This document shows positions 19,501 to 34,500 of a stretch of 64,000 nt of DNA, one piece after another. How positions within the stretch are numbered: position 1 is the first letter of the stretch; each line of letters starts with the position of its first letter. The translations under genes were made by a program, and so were the position numbers. Location of the stretch: assembly GCA_029204225.1 (NCBI GenBank), contig CM055102.1, forward strand, positions 8,815,456-8,879,455, in the 5' to 3' direction. The notes under the pieces are model-generated. The model searched no databases, had not been told where the DNA came from, and saw nothing but the letters and a program-made list of their open reading frames with translations. The stretch comes from Diphasiastrum complanatum. Taxonomy: Eukaryota; Streptophyta; Lycopodiopsida; Lycopodiales; Lycopodiaceae.

Positions 19501-22500
19501 TTAATAGATTGTACATAAAAAATTTATGACTCACAAAGATTCACTACATAGCCTATCTCTACAGATTTCACCCGATCTGTAAACAACACTTTTTTAACTG
19601 AGAATCTTGTAACCAAGTCAACTCGAAGAGAGACTCAAAGAGTGCCATTCCATAAACAAAATCTCAATCGGAGATATTTCAAAAGAATAAATTGGTTGCA
19701 CGAATTTCCTTCTTTGCATCAACTCTCGGATCCTAGTTCACACTAAGATCAAGTTGATCACAATCAACAAGGAACATGTTTCACAAAACCTTTTCTTGTA
19801 ATAGAACTCCTAGTTCTGATACAAATCGATCGGATTCGTAATCAGAGCTTTTTCTACTACAAGAACGTTATCTAATCTCTCTTGATTTTAAACACAATCC
19901 TTAGAAAATTCTTGTAATATCAAAGTATCCTATCGATCCTGATTCTAGAAACAGGTCCCTCACCTATTTATATCACGGATTCCTCCTGGAATCAATGCAA
20001 TACATGTTCTCCTAGACAACTTTCTATTCTTCCTACTTCTCCCCCTTCTCATAGGAAACCACACGAGTTTCCAAGGGGTGCATATCAGTCTAGATATGGC
20101 CTAGGAGAAATTTCAAAGAAGAACTTCGAAAAATCTTGAAAGCCAAGAAATGTGTTGCATTAACGTAACCAAAGTTACCAAACCGTATAATCAGTTTACT
20201 AAATATTTAAGTAAGAGGAATGATATATTAGAAAACAATTTTATTAACCATTCATGTGACACCGTCCAAGGTCAACAGGTAATAAATCTTCCAAGGAATC
20301 CCATGAAATCGGGTTAATTGATGTTAAGAAATTCACAAATATATTCTTAGCACAAAGAAATAGCTTGAAGAGTTTCCGGTTTTGTAAATTTGAGATATCC
20401 ATAAGGGGTCATCATCAATAGCTCAAATTTTCAACAAAACACCCACTTGTGATCATTATTATTTGGCATCATTTTAGATTTACGGTCGTACAATGGTCAA
20501 CCCGATCCAATCAGTTTCAAATCTCCCCTTTGGAATTGCCTGCGTCCCATACCACAGGTTCTTCCTCCAGGAAAATCATCCACTTTCCGATCAATTTTTG
20601 GAATTACTTGTATAACTTTGAGCAAATCGGTACTATGAAAAGTTCTCAAGAATTGTTACAAATTTCAACTTCGCAATACAATTCACAACTTATGTTTTGC
20701 TCTGATACCACTAAAAAGACCTTCTCCAAGGATCAAAGACTAGGATGCTGAAATCCATAGAATCAAAGGGAAACGGATGGTGGACAAATCAACCCAACCA
20801 AACCTAGATCTTAGATCTAGCCCCCAAGCTATGGTTCCACCAATCCTCAATAGGAGAGAGATGTTAAACCGGCAGCATATGGCTACCACAATCCGCTATA
20901 CATTAGTGAGAGCCCAATGGGTATACTTATACCCTCCAAGGCCCATGCACCACTAGTAGTGCACTGTGACACCTCACTGGACACCTCTGCAGCCTAACTG
21001 GGCCACGTCATCCGGTTCCCCTATAGCTTTCACTTTTGCACCTACCTCGACCCATAAGTTAATCATGAGTATGAGAGGTTTGGGGCCCTCAAGTGTATAT
21101 AGTCATTATTAATGGTTGGAGGCCTAAACTCATGATGGTGGATTATTATGGGTCTATCAGTGAGTCGGCAACCACACCAAGTGACCACAAGTACGTGGTC
21201 AGGATGGTGGCGGGTGGGGAGCAGCAGGTTTGGGACCAATTTGTCCCTCGCGATACTGTTAAAGATTCAAGGTTATGTAGATAGTTTATCTTTCCATATC
21301 ATGAATCTTGATAAGGTAGATTTAATCCTAGGTAAAGAGTGGTTCTATGCTAGGAATGAATCATTAAGGAAGAATTATGTAACGCATAGCTTGTCCTTTT
21401 GCATATAGTTCATCTTAAAGGCAATGTGCCTGATCTACCTTTTGTTATGTTGATGTATCGTCTTTTCCTAAAGCATTGTCTTTTTCAGATGTTAATTTAG
21501 AAGCTACCCCTGAGGGTAAGGGAAGAATACAACGATGTATTCCCTGAGCAGTTGCCTGAGGGTCTTCCCCTTTCTAGGGGTGTAGACCATCATATAGATT
21601 TCCTTCCTGACAACTCTCTTGTATCGTTATTTCCTTACAGGATGAGCCCAAAGGAAGAAGATGAAGTTGCTGAGCAACTACAATAACGTTTCGGCCATAT
21701 TTGACCCAGTAAATCCCCTTGGGGAGCTCCTGTGTTGTTAAAAGATAGCAATTTACGTCTTTGCGTCGATTATAAAAAGCTAAATAAAATGACCATCAAG
21801 AACCGTTATCCCTTATCAAGGATAGACAATCTAATGGACCAATTGAATGGTGCTAAGTATTTCACCAAATTGAGCCGTCAAATTAGAATCCATGAGGGGG
21901 ATGTTTCCAAAACTAGGTTTCATTCTAGGTATGGCCATTACGAATTTTTAGTTTTACCATTTGGTTTAACTAATGCCCCAGCAATCTTTCTAGTAGATGA
22001 TGAACGATATCCTTCGTCCTTATCTGGAAAATTTTCTGGTTGTATTTTTGGATGATATTCTAATATATAGTAAAACTCTTGAGGAGCATGAAGCGCATTT
22101 GCGTACGGTCTTAGATATTCTAAGACAAGTAAAGCTCTATGCTAAGGAGTCTAAGTGTGAGTTTTTTCAAACAAAACTCAAGTACTTGGAGCATCTCATT
22201 TCTAATCGAGGTCTTGAGATAAATTATGATAAAGTCCAGAAAGTTCGTGATTGGACTATCCTGAAAACCATAAGGGAAGTAAAGATTATGCCTTAATTGC
22301 ATTACCTTTAACTAGCCTTCTTAAGGGAGTGAAAAAAGCCAAAAGGAAAACTGAAAAGGGTAATAAAACAAAGCCGGACGGTGTAGTAAAATTAGTCCAC
22401 CCTTGAAATGGACCGATGATTTGTGTGAAGTTGAATAGCCAATAAAAATGCTTTTACAGCTTACTAGTCTTCCTCAGATCAGATGGCACTTGTGCATAGC

Positions 22501-25500
22501 AGAGACATCCGAAAACATGCAGGTGTTTCACACTTGGTTTGTAACCGTAGTAGGCTTCAAACGGTGTCTTGGAATCAACCGCTTTAGTGCTAGAGTAGTT
22601 TTGCAGATAGCAAGCCGTAGAGATAGCTTCTGCCCAAAAGGTTTGAGGCAAATGCGAATTTACTGTCATGGATCGTGCAGCTTCCAACAGTGTGCGGTTC
22701 TTCCGCTCTGCTACTCCATTCTGTTGTAGAGTGTAGCTCGTAGTAAATTGGTGGTGCACGCCACATGAAGATAGGTAGTCCTTCATCTCATTTGACAAGA
22801 ACTCTCCCCCTGAATCAGATCGTAGGGCCTTGATCCTCTGACCAGTTTGATTCTCACCGTATTGCTTGAAGTCTTTGAAGCAACGAAATGCTTCTGACTT
22901 GTTCTTAATGAACATTACACTGGCAAATCAGGAGTAATCATCAATGAATGTGAAAAAATACAAAGCTTGACCTAATGAAGGTACGCTCATAGGACCACAC
23001 AAGTCACTGTGTATCATTGTGCTTGAGGATGCGACAGTCCTTGATGTCGTGGTTGGTTCTTTTGCAATATCTGCAAAATAGCTTGGTCTTGGACGATGAG
23101 TGACTATACTGTCGTTGTTGTTGTGGTTGTGATGTTGCTGACTGTTCTGCCTTTGTCTTCTTATCCTTGAAGCCTTTCTTCTTCTTGGATTGCTACTTGT
23201 TTGAATAGAGTGCCATGAATTTGGTACTCGTAGATGTGGACAAGCTTTTCCTCCTGACCTCTTCCTGCAACAAGCTTGTTGTCTTCTTCTGATATAGGGG
23301 AACCTATTGCAGCCAGTTGGTTCATCAATTGTTTGAACTCGTTCAAATGGTCGTTGACTAAGGTGCTTTCACTCATTCTGAGTGTTAGTACCTTCTTCCT
23401 CGAGAAGAGGCGAGTCGAGACATCTGAGGTCTCGTAGATGCTAGTGAGTGTATCCCATGCTTCTTTGGAAGTAGTGCAGTTGGATACATGAGCAATTTGA
23501 GTGTCTATAAGGTTTAGAGATACAATTGCAAGAGCCTTGCCATCCTTGACTTCCCAACATGGGAGCTGTTCGGGTTATGCCGGTCTGGCTATAGAACCGT
23601 TGACGTATCCCCATAACTCCTTTTCAATCAGGATCATCCTCATTTTGAACTTCCACATGTGGAAATCATCTCCGTTGAGTTTATTGATCAAGCGGATCTC
23701 TGAGGTGCCCTCCATAGTGATCGAAATTATACACAAACAATTTAGAATAGCTTTTGGAAAAAAGATCCTGGACTCTAGTAATCCACTGAACAAATGGCTT
23801 TGATACCACTTCTGTTGGTGTATGATGTGAAATGCTTGGTCTACGATTGATTGCGACTGCAGCGGAGCTGTGACGGAAACAAAACACGAGAGACGATTAC
23901 GATGTAAAACGATGTCTCTACCAACAGTAAGAAAACAATGAAGACTATGAACACAGTAATAACGCAATTTCAGGAACGTGGATTGTCTAGGGAACGAAAT
24001 CAAAAGCTTGTTATCCTTTGGGTTATCAGAGTAGGAGTCTGAGACTGCCGTAACAGTAGGATTGCGAAGCATTAGGCGTCTTGGACAGCCATGCGATCCT
24101 CTGTCTCTGATAGCCGTGTTTGTGTGCAAGAGAGTGAGAGAGACAGTTGCATTCAATCAAGAACGTAATAATTGAACAGTAGCAAATCTGTGTAAATGAG
24201 AGAATCGGAACACAATACAGTAGCGCTGATAAGCGCGTATTCCTACTTACATATTCTGATCTCTCTCTTTCTGTTTATGACTCACTAACTCTAAGGAGCT
24301 AGCTATTTAAGACCTTTTGGTCGTTTTGATCACTCTGTGCATACAAATTGTTCAACTCAACAACACCTATCACTCCCCTTCTCTTTGCTCAAATACATAT
24401 TTATAGCTGTCAGAGTCTTTTGATTTATTGTAATTACACTTTACAAGATGATTAACAACCGTTTAAACAAGATCCGTAGATCCGTTATTGGAGCGTCGTG
24501 AAGGAGGAGAAGTACAGAGTCACGTATCCTTCGTGTGCGTCGTAGTGCAAGGATGTAGGCCGTGATGGTCGTAGTCTGTCCGCAATCGTTTGAACAACCG
24601 CTGGTCGTTTGATCAGCTGTTGATTGTTTGCTTTGTAGGTGATCGTTTGCTTCCTTCGTTGATAACCGTAAATGATAACTTACGGAGCTAAACGATGAGA
24701 TGGGTCAACCGTTGTTAGTTGACTTCGTAGGATCGTAAATCGTCGTCGCTGGTCGACTTCGTTGATAACCGTAAGTAGGTTGCTTATGTTTAAAAACGGT
24801 TGAGGGGAGTTGACTCTGGTCATAGCTTTCATCGTAGGAGATCGTAAGAAGGTCACTTGTGGTGGTCGACGGGATTCCGCAAGTGCTCGTAGATGGTAAC
24901 CTACGGGTTTTAACGACTCCCTTGCGGTTTGCGGTTTCTTGCGGTTTGCAATTTGAGTTGTGCTTCTCCGTAAACATTGATTTAACGGTTCCCTTCGGTC
25001 AGACTGGCGATAGCTTTGCGGTTCTGACTGTTTCTTACTTTGTGTGTATTTTTGCAGACTGATTCTGAGAGATAGAATTCTTGAGAGTAGGAGGGCGAAG
25101 GATTAGAATTCCAACACATTGCTCTATCATCTACAAAATCTAGATATATTGATGTTTCACAAACTACTAAAGAAACAATAAGGTTGAGAAACTTGTTATC
25201 AGACAGCCTGAAATAGTATGCTCTAATGATTATTTTCTGTGATAATTAGAGTGCAATTGCTTTATCATGTCTCCAGTGAAAAGATTTTTTGATCAATGGT
25301 GTGTGCGTATGTTACACAGGCAGGACATTCTGCCAGTCTGAGTGATCAATCATAAATCCAACCTGGCACCACACCAAACTAGATAGCTATAAATAGGTAA
25401 CTTCCACCCAAGCATGCTATCTAACTCAGCCAACAAGTTAGAGCGCGTTCCCCAAGAGCCCAACGACGTTTACATTCATGCAAGGCACACTCTGAACCAC

Positions 25501-28500
25501 AAGCCATGACAAATATGAAGACAATCAGTTTTGGACAGAATCGTCCTGACAGCATACCATTCATGTCCTGCACCGAATGGTCCCAAAGGCATACAAGTAA
25601 AGTCCCAAGCTGTGAGCCTCAGCTTGACACCAGATCAAAAAACTTGAAGCGGCCTTACAACTGGAACGCAACTTGAAGCGGCCTTACAACGGGAACGCAA
25701 GCAGGCCAAGTGGTGCCAAGACAACATTCCAGAAGGGGTGCTAAGACTTGCTTGGAGTTCATCCTAAGTTGCAATCCACATCCCCCTATAGTTCTAGTGT
25801 GATTAAGCACCTCCCCTCGTAGAAAGTGCCTAGAACAATTTGCTAAATGTTGCTTTTCTCTCTCTAGGATTTTATCTCTCTAGATTTTATTGATTTTCGG
25901 GCTTCATTTAATCATACCCTAGATCGTGTGAGGTGATGGCGGATTGATCTGAGATCTTTGGAATTCACTAAAACTGATTAAAGTTTTTGTCCCACAAGAA
26001 CATGGCATTAACTGAATTCTGGTCACAGTGGTCCCAGGGGTAGCGCTGACACTATTGGCGCTAAGAACAATGCTGGCGCTAGTGGCACCAGGAGTAAAGC
26101 TTGTGCTTGGAGCTAGCCTTACAACAAAAGCCACTTAATAGTTGCTTCTTATGGAAGATGATGTGGAGAATGGGATTCTAGTGTCTCAAATGGAAAAGGG
26201 CAAGATATTGAGGATTTGTAGGCTCTTGATATATGGTTTCATAGTATCATGCCGTTTGTGCAAGAGTGGATAAAAAATGACATATCCAACTATAGAATGA
26301 TTGGACACTTCTTGGCACGACTTTAAAGGAGCATATTGGAAGTAGAAATTAGCAATTGGTTGGAAATCAATGGGTTATGCACAAAAGAGTAAGTTGGCTT
26401 TCAAAAAATGCACTCTACTAATGATTATCTGGTCATATTGAGATCTATCATCAAAGAAAGTTGTAGAAGCCAATTAAATCTCTTTTGTTGTTTTGTGGAC
26501 TTCCACAAAGCCTTTGATATGATTCCAAGGTTAAAAATTTGGGTAAGAACAGTGCTGAGTAGGGACAATGAACATGTGGTCCATTTTCAATGTCATGTGC
26601 CAATCATAGCATCCTCACATTTAATCCATTCATAAGCATCAAATTAGCATGGTAAAACAAGAAATAAAGGAACTAGTCGAGAAACCAAGAAAGTAAACAA
26701 TTTAGAAAAAGCTTCACCAAATATGGCAAAGATAGATAGAAATGTCCATCAAATGATCGTTCATTACGTAGGGCCTAAAGCTAGAGCAAGATCAAGCTCT
26801 CATGTGAAAGTACTGATACATGAACCACAAAAAGGCAAAAGCCATAGCTCTCAATAAGAGAAGCTCCTAAATCTCATAAGAGAAGTTTCAAATCAAGTGA
26901 ATGTAGAATAGCATCCAAATTTAGCTTCCAATCTTTTGAAGGTTTACCCTATACATATTCTTTAGTAGTAGGAATGTAAACCTTATAGGCTTTACTCACC
27001 TCACTATATCCAACAAATATACCTTTCCTGCTCTAAAAAATCTCTCCTAAGTTGCAGGACTAACTTGTCACAATCTCTTAATTTTGAGCACCATGTCATA
27101 CCTTCAAAGGTCCATCAAATCAAAGGAAAGAGATCTCGGTGCTCCCTAAGCCTGAATTTTAGACTTGATACAAATGATTCCCCATATTGGTAATCTACCC
27201 ATCTTCTCTGTTTTCACCGATTCTCTACCTTGAGCTTGGGTTGGGTATGATAGGCAACCCAAGTTGCTCCATGAGAGAATATTCCACAAAATATCTTGAG
27301 CTAGCTGTCAAGAAAGATTAGAACTTCCCCCGTAACTTTACCCTGAAGACAGATGACTATACTCAAACCATTTAGCTTGAAGATCTTTCTTAGGTGGTAC
27401 AGACTGGTGATAGCCTTTTGTAGTCTTGATGCTTGGCTAACTCCAATCAAATCTTCATCCCATCAATCTTTAGTAAATAAAATACTCTACTTGCATAGCT
27501 GTTGGCAACATGCCCAACGCATGGAACAAATAAATATGAAGGGCTCTCACAAAGCATTATAAATAAATAAAAGTCAGACATCACATAACGGTGCACTTGT
27601 ATTGTGCAAAGCACCATTAGCTATAAATATGCCTTGAAGCGTTAGAAAAAATAAACAGCTAGATTTTGTAAACTACCTCAAAGCACCGTAGGAAGTTATG
27701 TGGCGTGGCTCAAGTAGAATATTACAAAAGCAATGTAAAGTCAAGTTACTTACAAAGAAATAAAAGCAAGTTAACTTAGACTACTAAGTTTAGAAATGGG
27801 CCAATAAGAAAGTGCCACATCAACTCATTTGGATCCAACTATATAAGGGCCAAATCCTTTGCCCATAACCAATAGCAGGTCCACACAAGACAGTAGACTA
27901 CAATAGGGACTAATTTGGGATCCAAAACCATCGTAGGACAGTAGAATATAAAGGGCACAGTAGGGCTGCCTTTGGACAATCGGGTGTTGTGGAGTCTTTT
28001 TAGGGCTGAAAAGTGCTGCTTTGAGTGTAGGAATGAATACTGCAATTACAAGCTACTTTGAGTAAAAAGTGTGTTCAAATTTGCGTGCAGCATATTACAC
28101 TTGGCTCAAGTTGAAATTTACAATTTCACGTCTTGTTTTTGGGCAAACACACCTTTCCTATCAATATCCTTCTAGTGGTGAGCCCTGACCTTAGGAGGTT
28201 TTTGGCCTTGGGAAGGCTCAAAAGTCTTAAGAGTCAATTTGTGCAAAGGCAAGGTTCAAGGTGACCTGAAAGAAAAAGGAGTAGGGGCTTTCGAGGACAG
28301 AAGATTGTATGGGCGGTCTACTGTCCAAAGAGATCAATGCCCTTTAGTGCAACAAGTAGTTGTAGCTACTAGGGATAGGAATTGTATGCGCAATGCAATT
28401 TCAAAAGGGGCCAGCAATCTCTATTGCTATTTCCACAAGACCAAGAGTGTTCCAAATGGTAAAAATTTTGCTTTGATGATGCATGAGGAAGGGATGTCCA

Positions 28501-31500
28501 AGGAATCCAATTCAGACGTCATACAATTTGCTATCAATAACACACCTTTCCTATCAATAATCTTCTAGTGGTGAGCCTTGACCTTAGGCGGTTTTTGGCC
28601 TTGGGGAGGCTCAAAAGGTTAAGAGTCAATTTGTGCCAAGGCAAGGTTCAAGGTGACCTGAAATAAAAAGGAGTAGGGGCTTTCAAGGATAGAGAATTGT
28701 ATGGGCGGTCTAATGTCCAAAGAGATCAATGCCCTTTAGTGCAACAAGCAGTTGTAGCTAGTAGGGATAGGAATTATATGTCCATCCAATTTTCAGAAGG
28801 GGCCAGCAATCTTTGTTGCTATTTCCACAAGACCAAGAGTGTTCCAACTAGTAAAAATTTTGCTTTGATGATGCATGAGGAAGGAATGTCCAAGGAATCC
28901 AATGCAGACTTCATACAATCTGCTAGTGGAGCAGGCACAAGCACTTATGGCTATTGGAAAGTTAGAGTAGGATGAACTATAGGGAAGTACTCCACACCTT
29001 CTAAAAGTGTCCATGATCAAGAACGTTGATGTAGTTTTTTTGCCACAACTATTTAAAATGGCGCACCACAAGTATCATTTCCTTGTACTTCTTTGATTGT
29101 CATGACTAGATGGTTGTGGTAGGAGTGTGTTAGTTCTATTTGACATTGGGGCCTCCCATAACGTAATTGACTTTCATTGAGAGGTTGAATTTGAGCACAC
29201 AACCATCCCTGTCCTAGTGCACAGTAAAAAGGGCTCAAGGAAAGGGTATAGTTGGGTGAGGCTTTAGGGTTGTGGATATGCCATTAACCATTCAAAGTTT
29301 GTTTATGATACTCATGTGTACAAGTTCTAGCATGATGGTAGAATCCATTCACTTTGAGTGTGCTTGATGTGCCTCCAGGACCTCTGATCACGACAACTCA
29401 GTTGTGTCACGTTTGTTGTAAGTATATGTACATTTTTTTTTGTTTGATATGTTTAGTGCCGATAACTAACTTACCTTGGAACCTAGACCAACAGATTAGG
29501 GTAGAATCTGCATATGTGTTCACTGATGAATTTCCATCTGTTTTACTCCTAAGAGAAATGTAGATTGAGCTGTTTCTTGGTTTTTTCTTTTCCTGTTAAT
29601 AGATCACCATAAAGAATGAATCTTAAAGAGGAGGCAGAGGTGAGAATGATGATTCAGCACTATCTAGCCAAGGGAATATAAGGTCTAGTTTCTGCCCCTT
29701 GGCCTTTGTGATCAACTATCGTGAAGAAAAAGGACGAGTTATGGCATAGGTGTGTGGCCTATCAACGCTTGAACTCCCTAGGGGCAAAGGATGGTATGGG
29801 ATGCCCAATGTCCAAGGAGTTGGTCAAGCATCGATATCCTATTCCACATATTGATGATCCATTAGATGTATTATAAAGTGTTATTGTTGTAGCAAAAGAA
29901 ATTTGAAGAATGGATGTCACTAACTCAAAATTCACAAAGGGCATGTGCATAAGACTACCTTCATAACTCGTTTCGATCGCTATGAACCTCTTAGATTGAC
30001 GTACACCCCAGCAACATGTCCAATGTTGATAAACGATGTACTTAGACTGTCTATGGAAATTTTGTGGTTAACTTTGTGGACGACATTTTGGTTTACAGTT
30101 GTGGTGACATGTTGCATGTAACTCACCTTAGAACCATTTTTTCAACCCTAAGGGATAACATGTTGTTTGCTATTGATAAAAAAAGATAGCGTATGTAAGT
30201 TTTATCGTGTCAGCTAAAGGTGTAAAACTGGGTCCAAGGAAAGTTGTTCTTCTCCTTCCATGGGCCGGGACCCGGCAAAGATGTTGGATGGGTGGGAGAC
30301 CTCTAATTGCTTGGCATGGCAGACCTCTTGGAGATGCTCCCTGGGAGACCGCGCATAGTTTGCATGCATAGTAACCTAGGTTGCCATCGCGGACGACGTT
30401 ACCTTGAGTGTCCCAATTATTTACAGTTTTCATAGATAGATGTAAATTTTGTAATTAATGAAATGACTGTGTCATCGGCTTGTGTTGTCCTTTATAAGTA
30501 AATTGTGAATAAACTGTAATTAGTTGGCATTGGACCTCAGAGAGTCGTGCTTAGCTTTGGCATGGGGTACTGAGTCATTTATTAGGAGTGGTTGGACTGA
30601 CCTCCTAAAACGTAAGAGAGTTGACTTGTCAATGGGACACGTGTCGTATGTTCATTGGGACACTTGGTCCAATGTATGAGTCACACATTTTATGGTTGAC
30701 CAGTCAAACATGACATGGGTCATATGCTCACTGGGATACTTGGTCCAATGCGTGAGTAACACATGTCAGCCTACTCACTTGCCTGTGTGGCAAGTGTCGA
30801 CTGTGCATGGAATTTGCCATGTGTCGACAATAGGATGTGTTAGGGTTGAGGGGTGCTTGAGGATTGTGTGTAAGTGAGCCTAGAGAGAGGCATTCCTCGT
30901 CACATTCTATGCAATAAAGGTTGGGACAAGGCAGCTAGCTCCTTATGGTTTTGGTGGATTCAATCTATGTACTTGCTTACTAGATGAATAAGGTTCGAAA
31001 TTTGCTAGTGATTGTGCAATATCGTGAGTACTTCTTTGCTTGAGAGTTCATAGAGACTCTGAAAGTTTTGGATTATAGAGAAAATGGGTTCTTTAGCTTA
31101 TGAACTTGATCTTCAAGAAAAATCAACTACTTACCCAGTATTCCATGTAAATTGGTTAAAACATAAAGGTAATATTGCTTAGTTTACCTTTGGAACTTGA
31201 AAAGGTTCTCAAAACTAGAGATAAACAATTGAAAAATCGTTCTATTAGTGCTTGATCAAATGGAAACGTCAGATTGAGGATGATGATTCTTGGGAAAGAG
31301 TTCAAAGTATAAAGAACTTCCCTAATTTTCACTTTTGAGGACAAAAGCAGTTCAAATGGAAAAGAATGTTACATCCATGTCCAGTACCGAGGATTTTGAA
31401 TAATCCTTGACATCGAAATTTGTCATTCTAGTGTTCAAGATTATTAGTTACACCTCGAAACTTCAATCAAGACCAATTGTGTAATTGATAACTTAGTGGC

Positions 31501-34500
31501 ATGTGGAGCAATGGATGGTGTTTGACAGTTATATGCATGGTGAGGGATATAAATGGTGACTCTAGTTGGATTTAGTAGTGTACTAGGGTTGCATAGGCAT
31601 AGGCACAAGCATCTTGTATGCTATAAGTACCCTACAAAAGCTCACCCGTCTTGGGTTCATAGTTGAGACCAGGTGGTTTGCAAGACTTTGGTATTTGGAC
31701 AATAAGGTATTCGTCCCTAACTGATCTTGATCCAAAGAGTAGAATCATTCTAGACATGCATGAAAGTCCTTATGTTAGTCACGTGGGTGAGTGAGTTCCT
31801 CTGAAGTTTACATATATAAATGATAACATAATTCATGTGTGTGTCCTTTTATATGCAACAACCAATTTTAGCTCTAATCTGGAAGATCTTTAGAATCTGA
31901 AACCTAGATATCTATATATAAAAAACATAACTACATATTTATGTGTACCATACAAACAGCCCTTAAAAGGAGAAATATTCTTACCAGTTAATACATACTC
32001 CGGGGCTGCATATCCATATGTTCCCATTATACGAGTGGAGACGTGTGTATTATCTCCAACTGGTCCATCCTTAGCAAGTCCAAAGTCAGATAGCTTCGCC
32101 GTGAATTCCTACAAGACATTTTAACTTCAGAACCAATAAATGCATTACAGCTTCAAGCTCATCAATGAAAACATGGATACAAACTCAAAAAATCCTATTC
32201 TTTTCTATCCAGGAATAGAATGCCCATTTCATTTATTCATTGAAGCTCAAATTGCTAATTTCTCATAAGTTGACTACTCAATTTTTGGTACTTTTTGCAG
32301 ATCTGTAATTAGGCAGAAAAGAGTCGTTTCTACTTCCCAATTGGTGATCAGTCTTTCCTATTCTTAAGTTATGCCCGCTTAAAATGCTTGGAACAATCAC
32401 TGACATGATCTAGAAGTATGTTTGATGTTTTGAAATCTCGATAGATAACTGGCCTCGATGCTCCTCCATGAAGGAAAGCGAGTCCCTTAGCCGCACCCAG
32501 AGCAATCTTCATCCTTACTAGCCAGGGCAACGGCGAAGCTGCTCCTGAAAAGAAAAGAGCAAGAACAGTAGATTTAGTTGCATTGGACATCAAATAGGTG
32601 TTTGGCAATTAGAATAATTAAGGAAGAAAATGGAAGACAAAGTAAACATTAAGGCAACTAGGGATGATGACAGTCAGCAACAAGCATTCTGATACTGAGT
32701 TATTAGTGTGATTGTTGTTCTATGCTGCAAACCAACAAAATGTGTCTGATGTTGCAAATATCATGATAGCTTTTTCGTCAGTTTCGAACCCGTTACAGCC
32801 ATATATTTTTCTTACAGTATGCAGCAATAGTCATTGCAACACAAATTGAAGTGGAGAAGGACAACTTCTCAGTTGATTACAATTCACAAGATTTCAGAAG
32901 ATAGTCGTTGCATTTCAGTCAAGAAGAACCGGTGTAATAGTAGTGTGGGCATACAATTTGTTTGGTAGACTGCCGATTGGAGCTATAAAAAAGGTTTCCG
33001 CTCCTAAATATAGCCAAAAATGCACCAGGAAGGCTTATCGCAATGTGACTGTGAGGCTACAACAGTGTGAAAATGACAAAACAGAAACTCATTCCAAATG
33101 TTCTATTTTTTAAAATATAATCATTGGAGCAAGTTAAATCCAGAAAAAAAAAAAATTAGTTTATACTTTCATTGTAACTTTTTCCAAGCTGAACTCGAAA
33201 AAGCTCATTCCTTTTCGCAGAAATGTTCTCATCAAAATAACAAGGTGACTCCGTATATAACTAGTAGCAGACACAAATTTCGAAAAACTTGACAAATCAT
33301 GCCATGGTTATTCACACTGTTACGATAGGTAAAAATGCTGAACATCTAAATATGAGAAAACCTTGATTGACACATTAGTGCAATGCCTACTTAGACTACT
33401 AGGCATTCACTCTATAGCTGAAATGTAGAAATGAAATCCATCAGTGCATATTCACCTTTTCCATTTTAGTTGTACTACTCGTTTTAAGGTCAAGGACAGA
33501 CTTCAGCACAGTATAACTAGGTACTTTAGATAAAGAACCTTGAGAGGAAAATACTTTGAGTGAGATCAAACAGCTCATAAAGAACTATCACATGCTACTT
33601 CTCTGCATTTGGCTGGATGCATACGGGGTTGTGGTAGACCCTTGAGCTGTGAATGTTCTCTGAACTAGCCGGATGCATTTGGTGCCAAGTCATCTGTATG
33701 GTAGAAGCAGTGCGTGTTGATTGATTATCAATGCTTTCCTATTCCTAATGAGTAACACTGAACTTCAAACAGCAATTCTGCTTTACATTAAAATCAAGAT
33801 CATTTGCTGTTGTTCTTCACACCATGAAATGAATAAACTGAAACAGCCAAAACCAGGAGCAAGCATTCTAGAAGTCAACTCAAACACATGAATTTTCCAA
33901 AAGTCACTCAGACCTGTACAATCATGACCAAGATGTTCGTTCTAGCCTAGATAGCGAGTCAAAGTAAGGCCAAATGTATCATAATCATGAACAGTTGTGA
34001 ACCCACTAGCTAGAGACAACAATCAAATAAGAGCTCAAGGGATGCCAGAATGTCAGCAGTGATAGACAACAAAATTTCATTAATGAACACGTGCACTTCA
34101 GTTTATCCCAGAGTAAAAGTTTCGTTATAAGTGAAAGCTTATAAATATTGTGGCTTTTTTTATCTCTTTCAAAAGATGTGTGTAAATGCCACTCTCAGAA
34201 TGAAAAGCATGAAAAGCTAGGGTTTCTGAGAAATTAGGGTTTCGGGAGGAAAAATAGCCATATAATGAGGTGAAAGAGAGACATAGAAAATTCAATAGTT
34301 AGTCAATATGGAGCCAAATATAACTCAAAGCAGGTGCTAAGTTACCAGTTGTTCACAGAGATAGAACATGAATACCCTCTAAATGCCAAAAACGGTCTTC
34401 GAATCAGCCCAAATACCAGAGAAGCAACAGCCAAGATTGGATAATAGTGAGTCCGTAGACAATCTAGTTTCATAATATCCTTATCACTACTCAGCTCAGA

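Larger units (their letters stand above)
28146..31375 (+). pseudogene. Ty3/gypsy remnant: gag end, protease, reverse transcriptase scrap and chromodomain-like tail
   Basis: Gag-like coding with [19 protein letters not shown] and [20 protein letters not shown], present twice in tandem. Protease active-site region [14 protein letters not shown] (29,128-29,172; normally D-S/T-GAS). Reverse transcriptase [13 protein letters not shown] near 30,064-30,105 with catalytic VDD. A piece reading [17 protein letters not shown] (about 31,250-31,300), like the chromodomain end of chromoviruses. Integrase is missing and 30,190-31,080 looks foreign. Stops throughout. Confidence 0.68.

Noticed and set aside
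30230-30400. 5S rRNA-like stretch (GGATGGGTGGGAGACCTC)
   Set aside because: Only about 17 bp resemble the 5S internal promoter region. The rest does not align, so neither a 5S gene nor a 5S-derived element can be supported.
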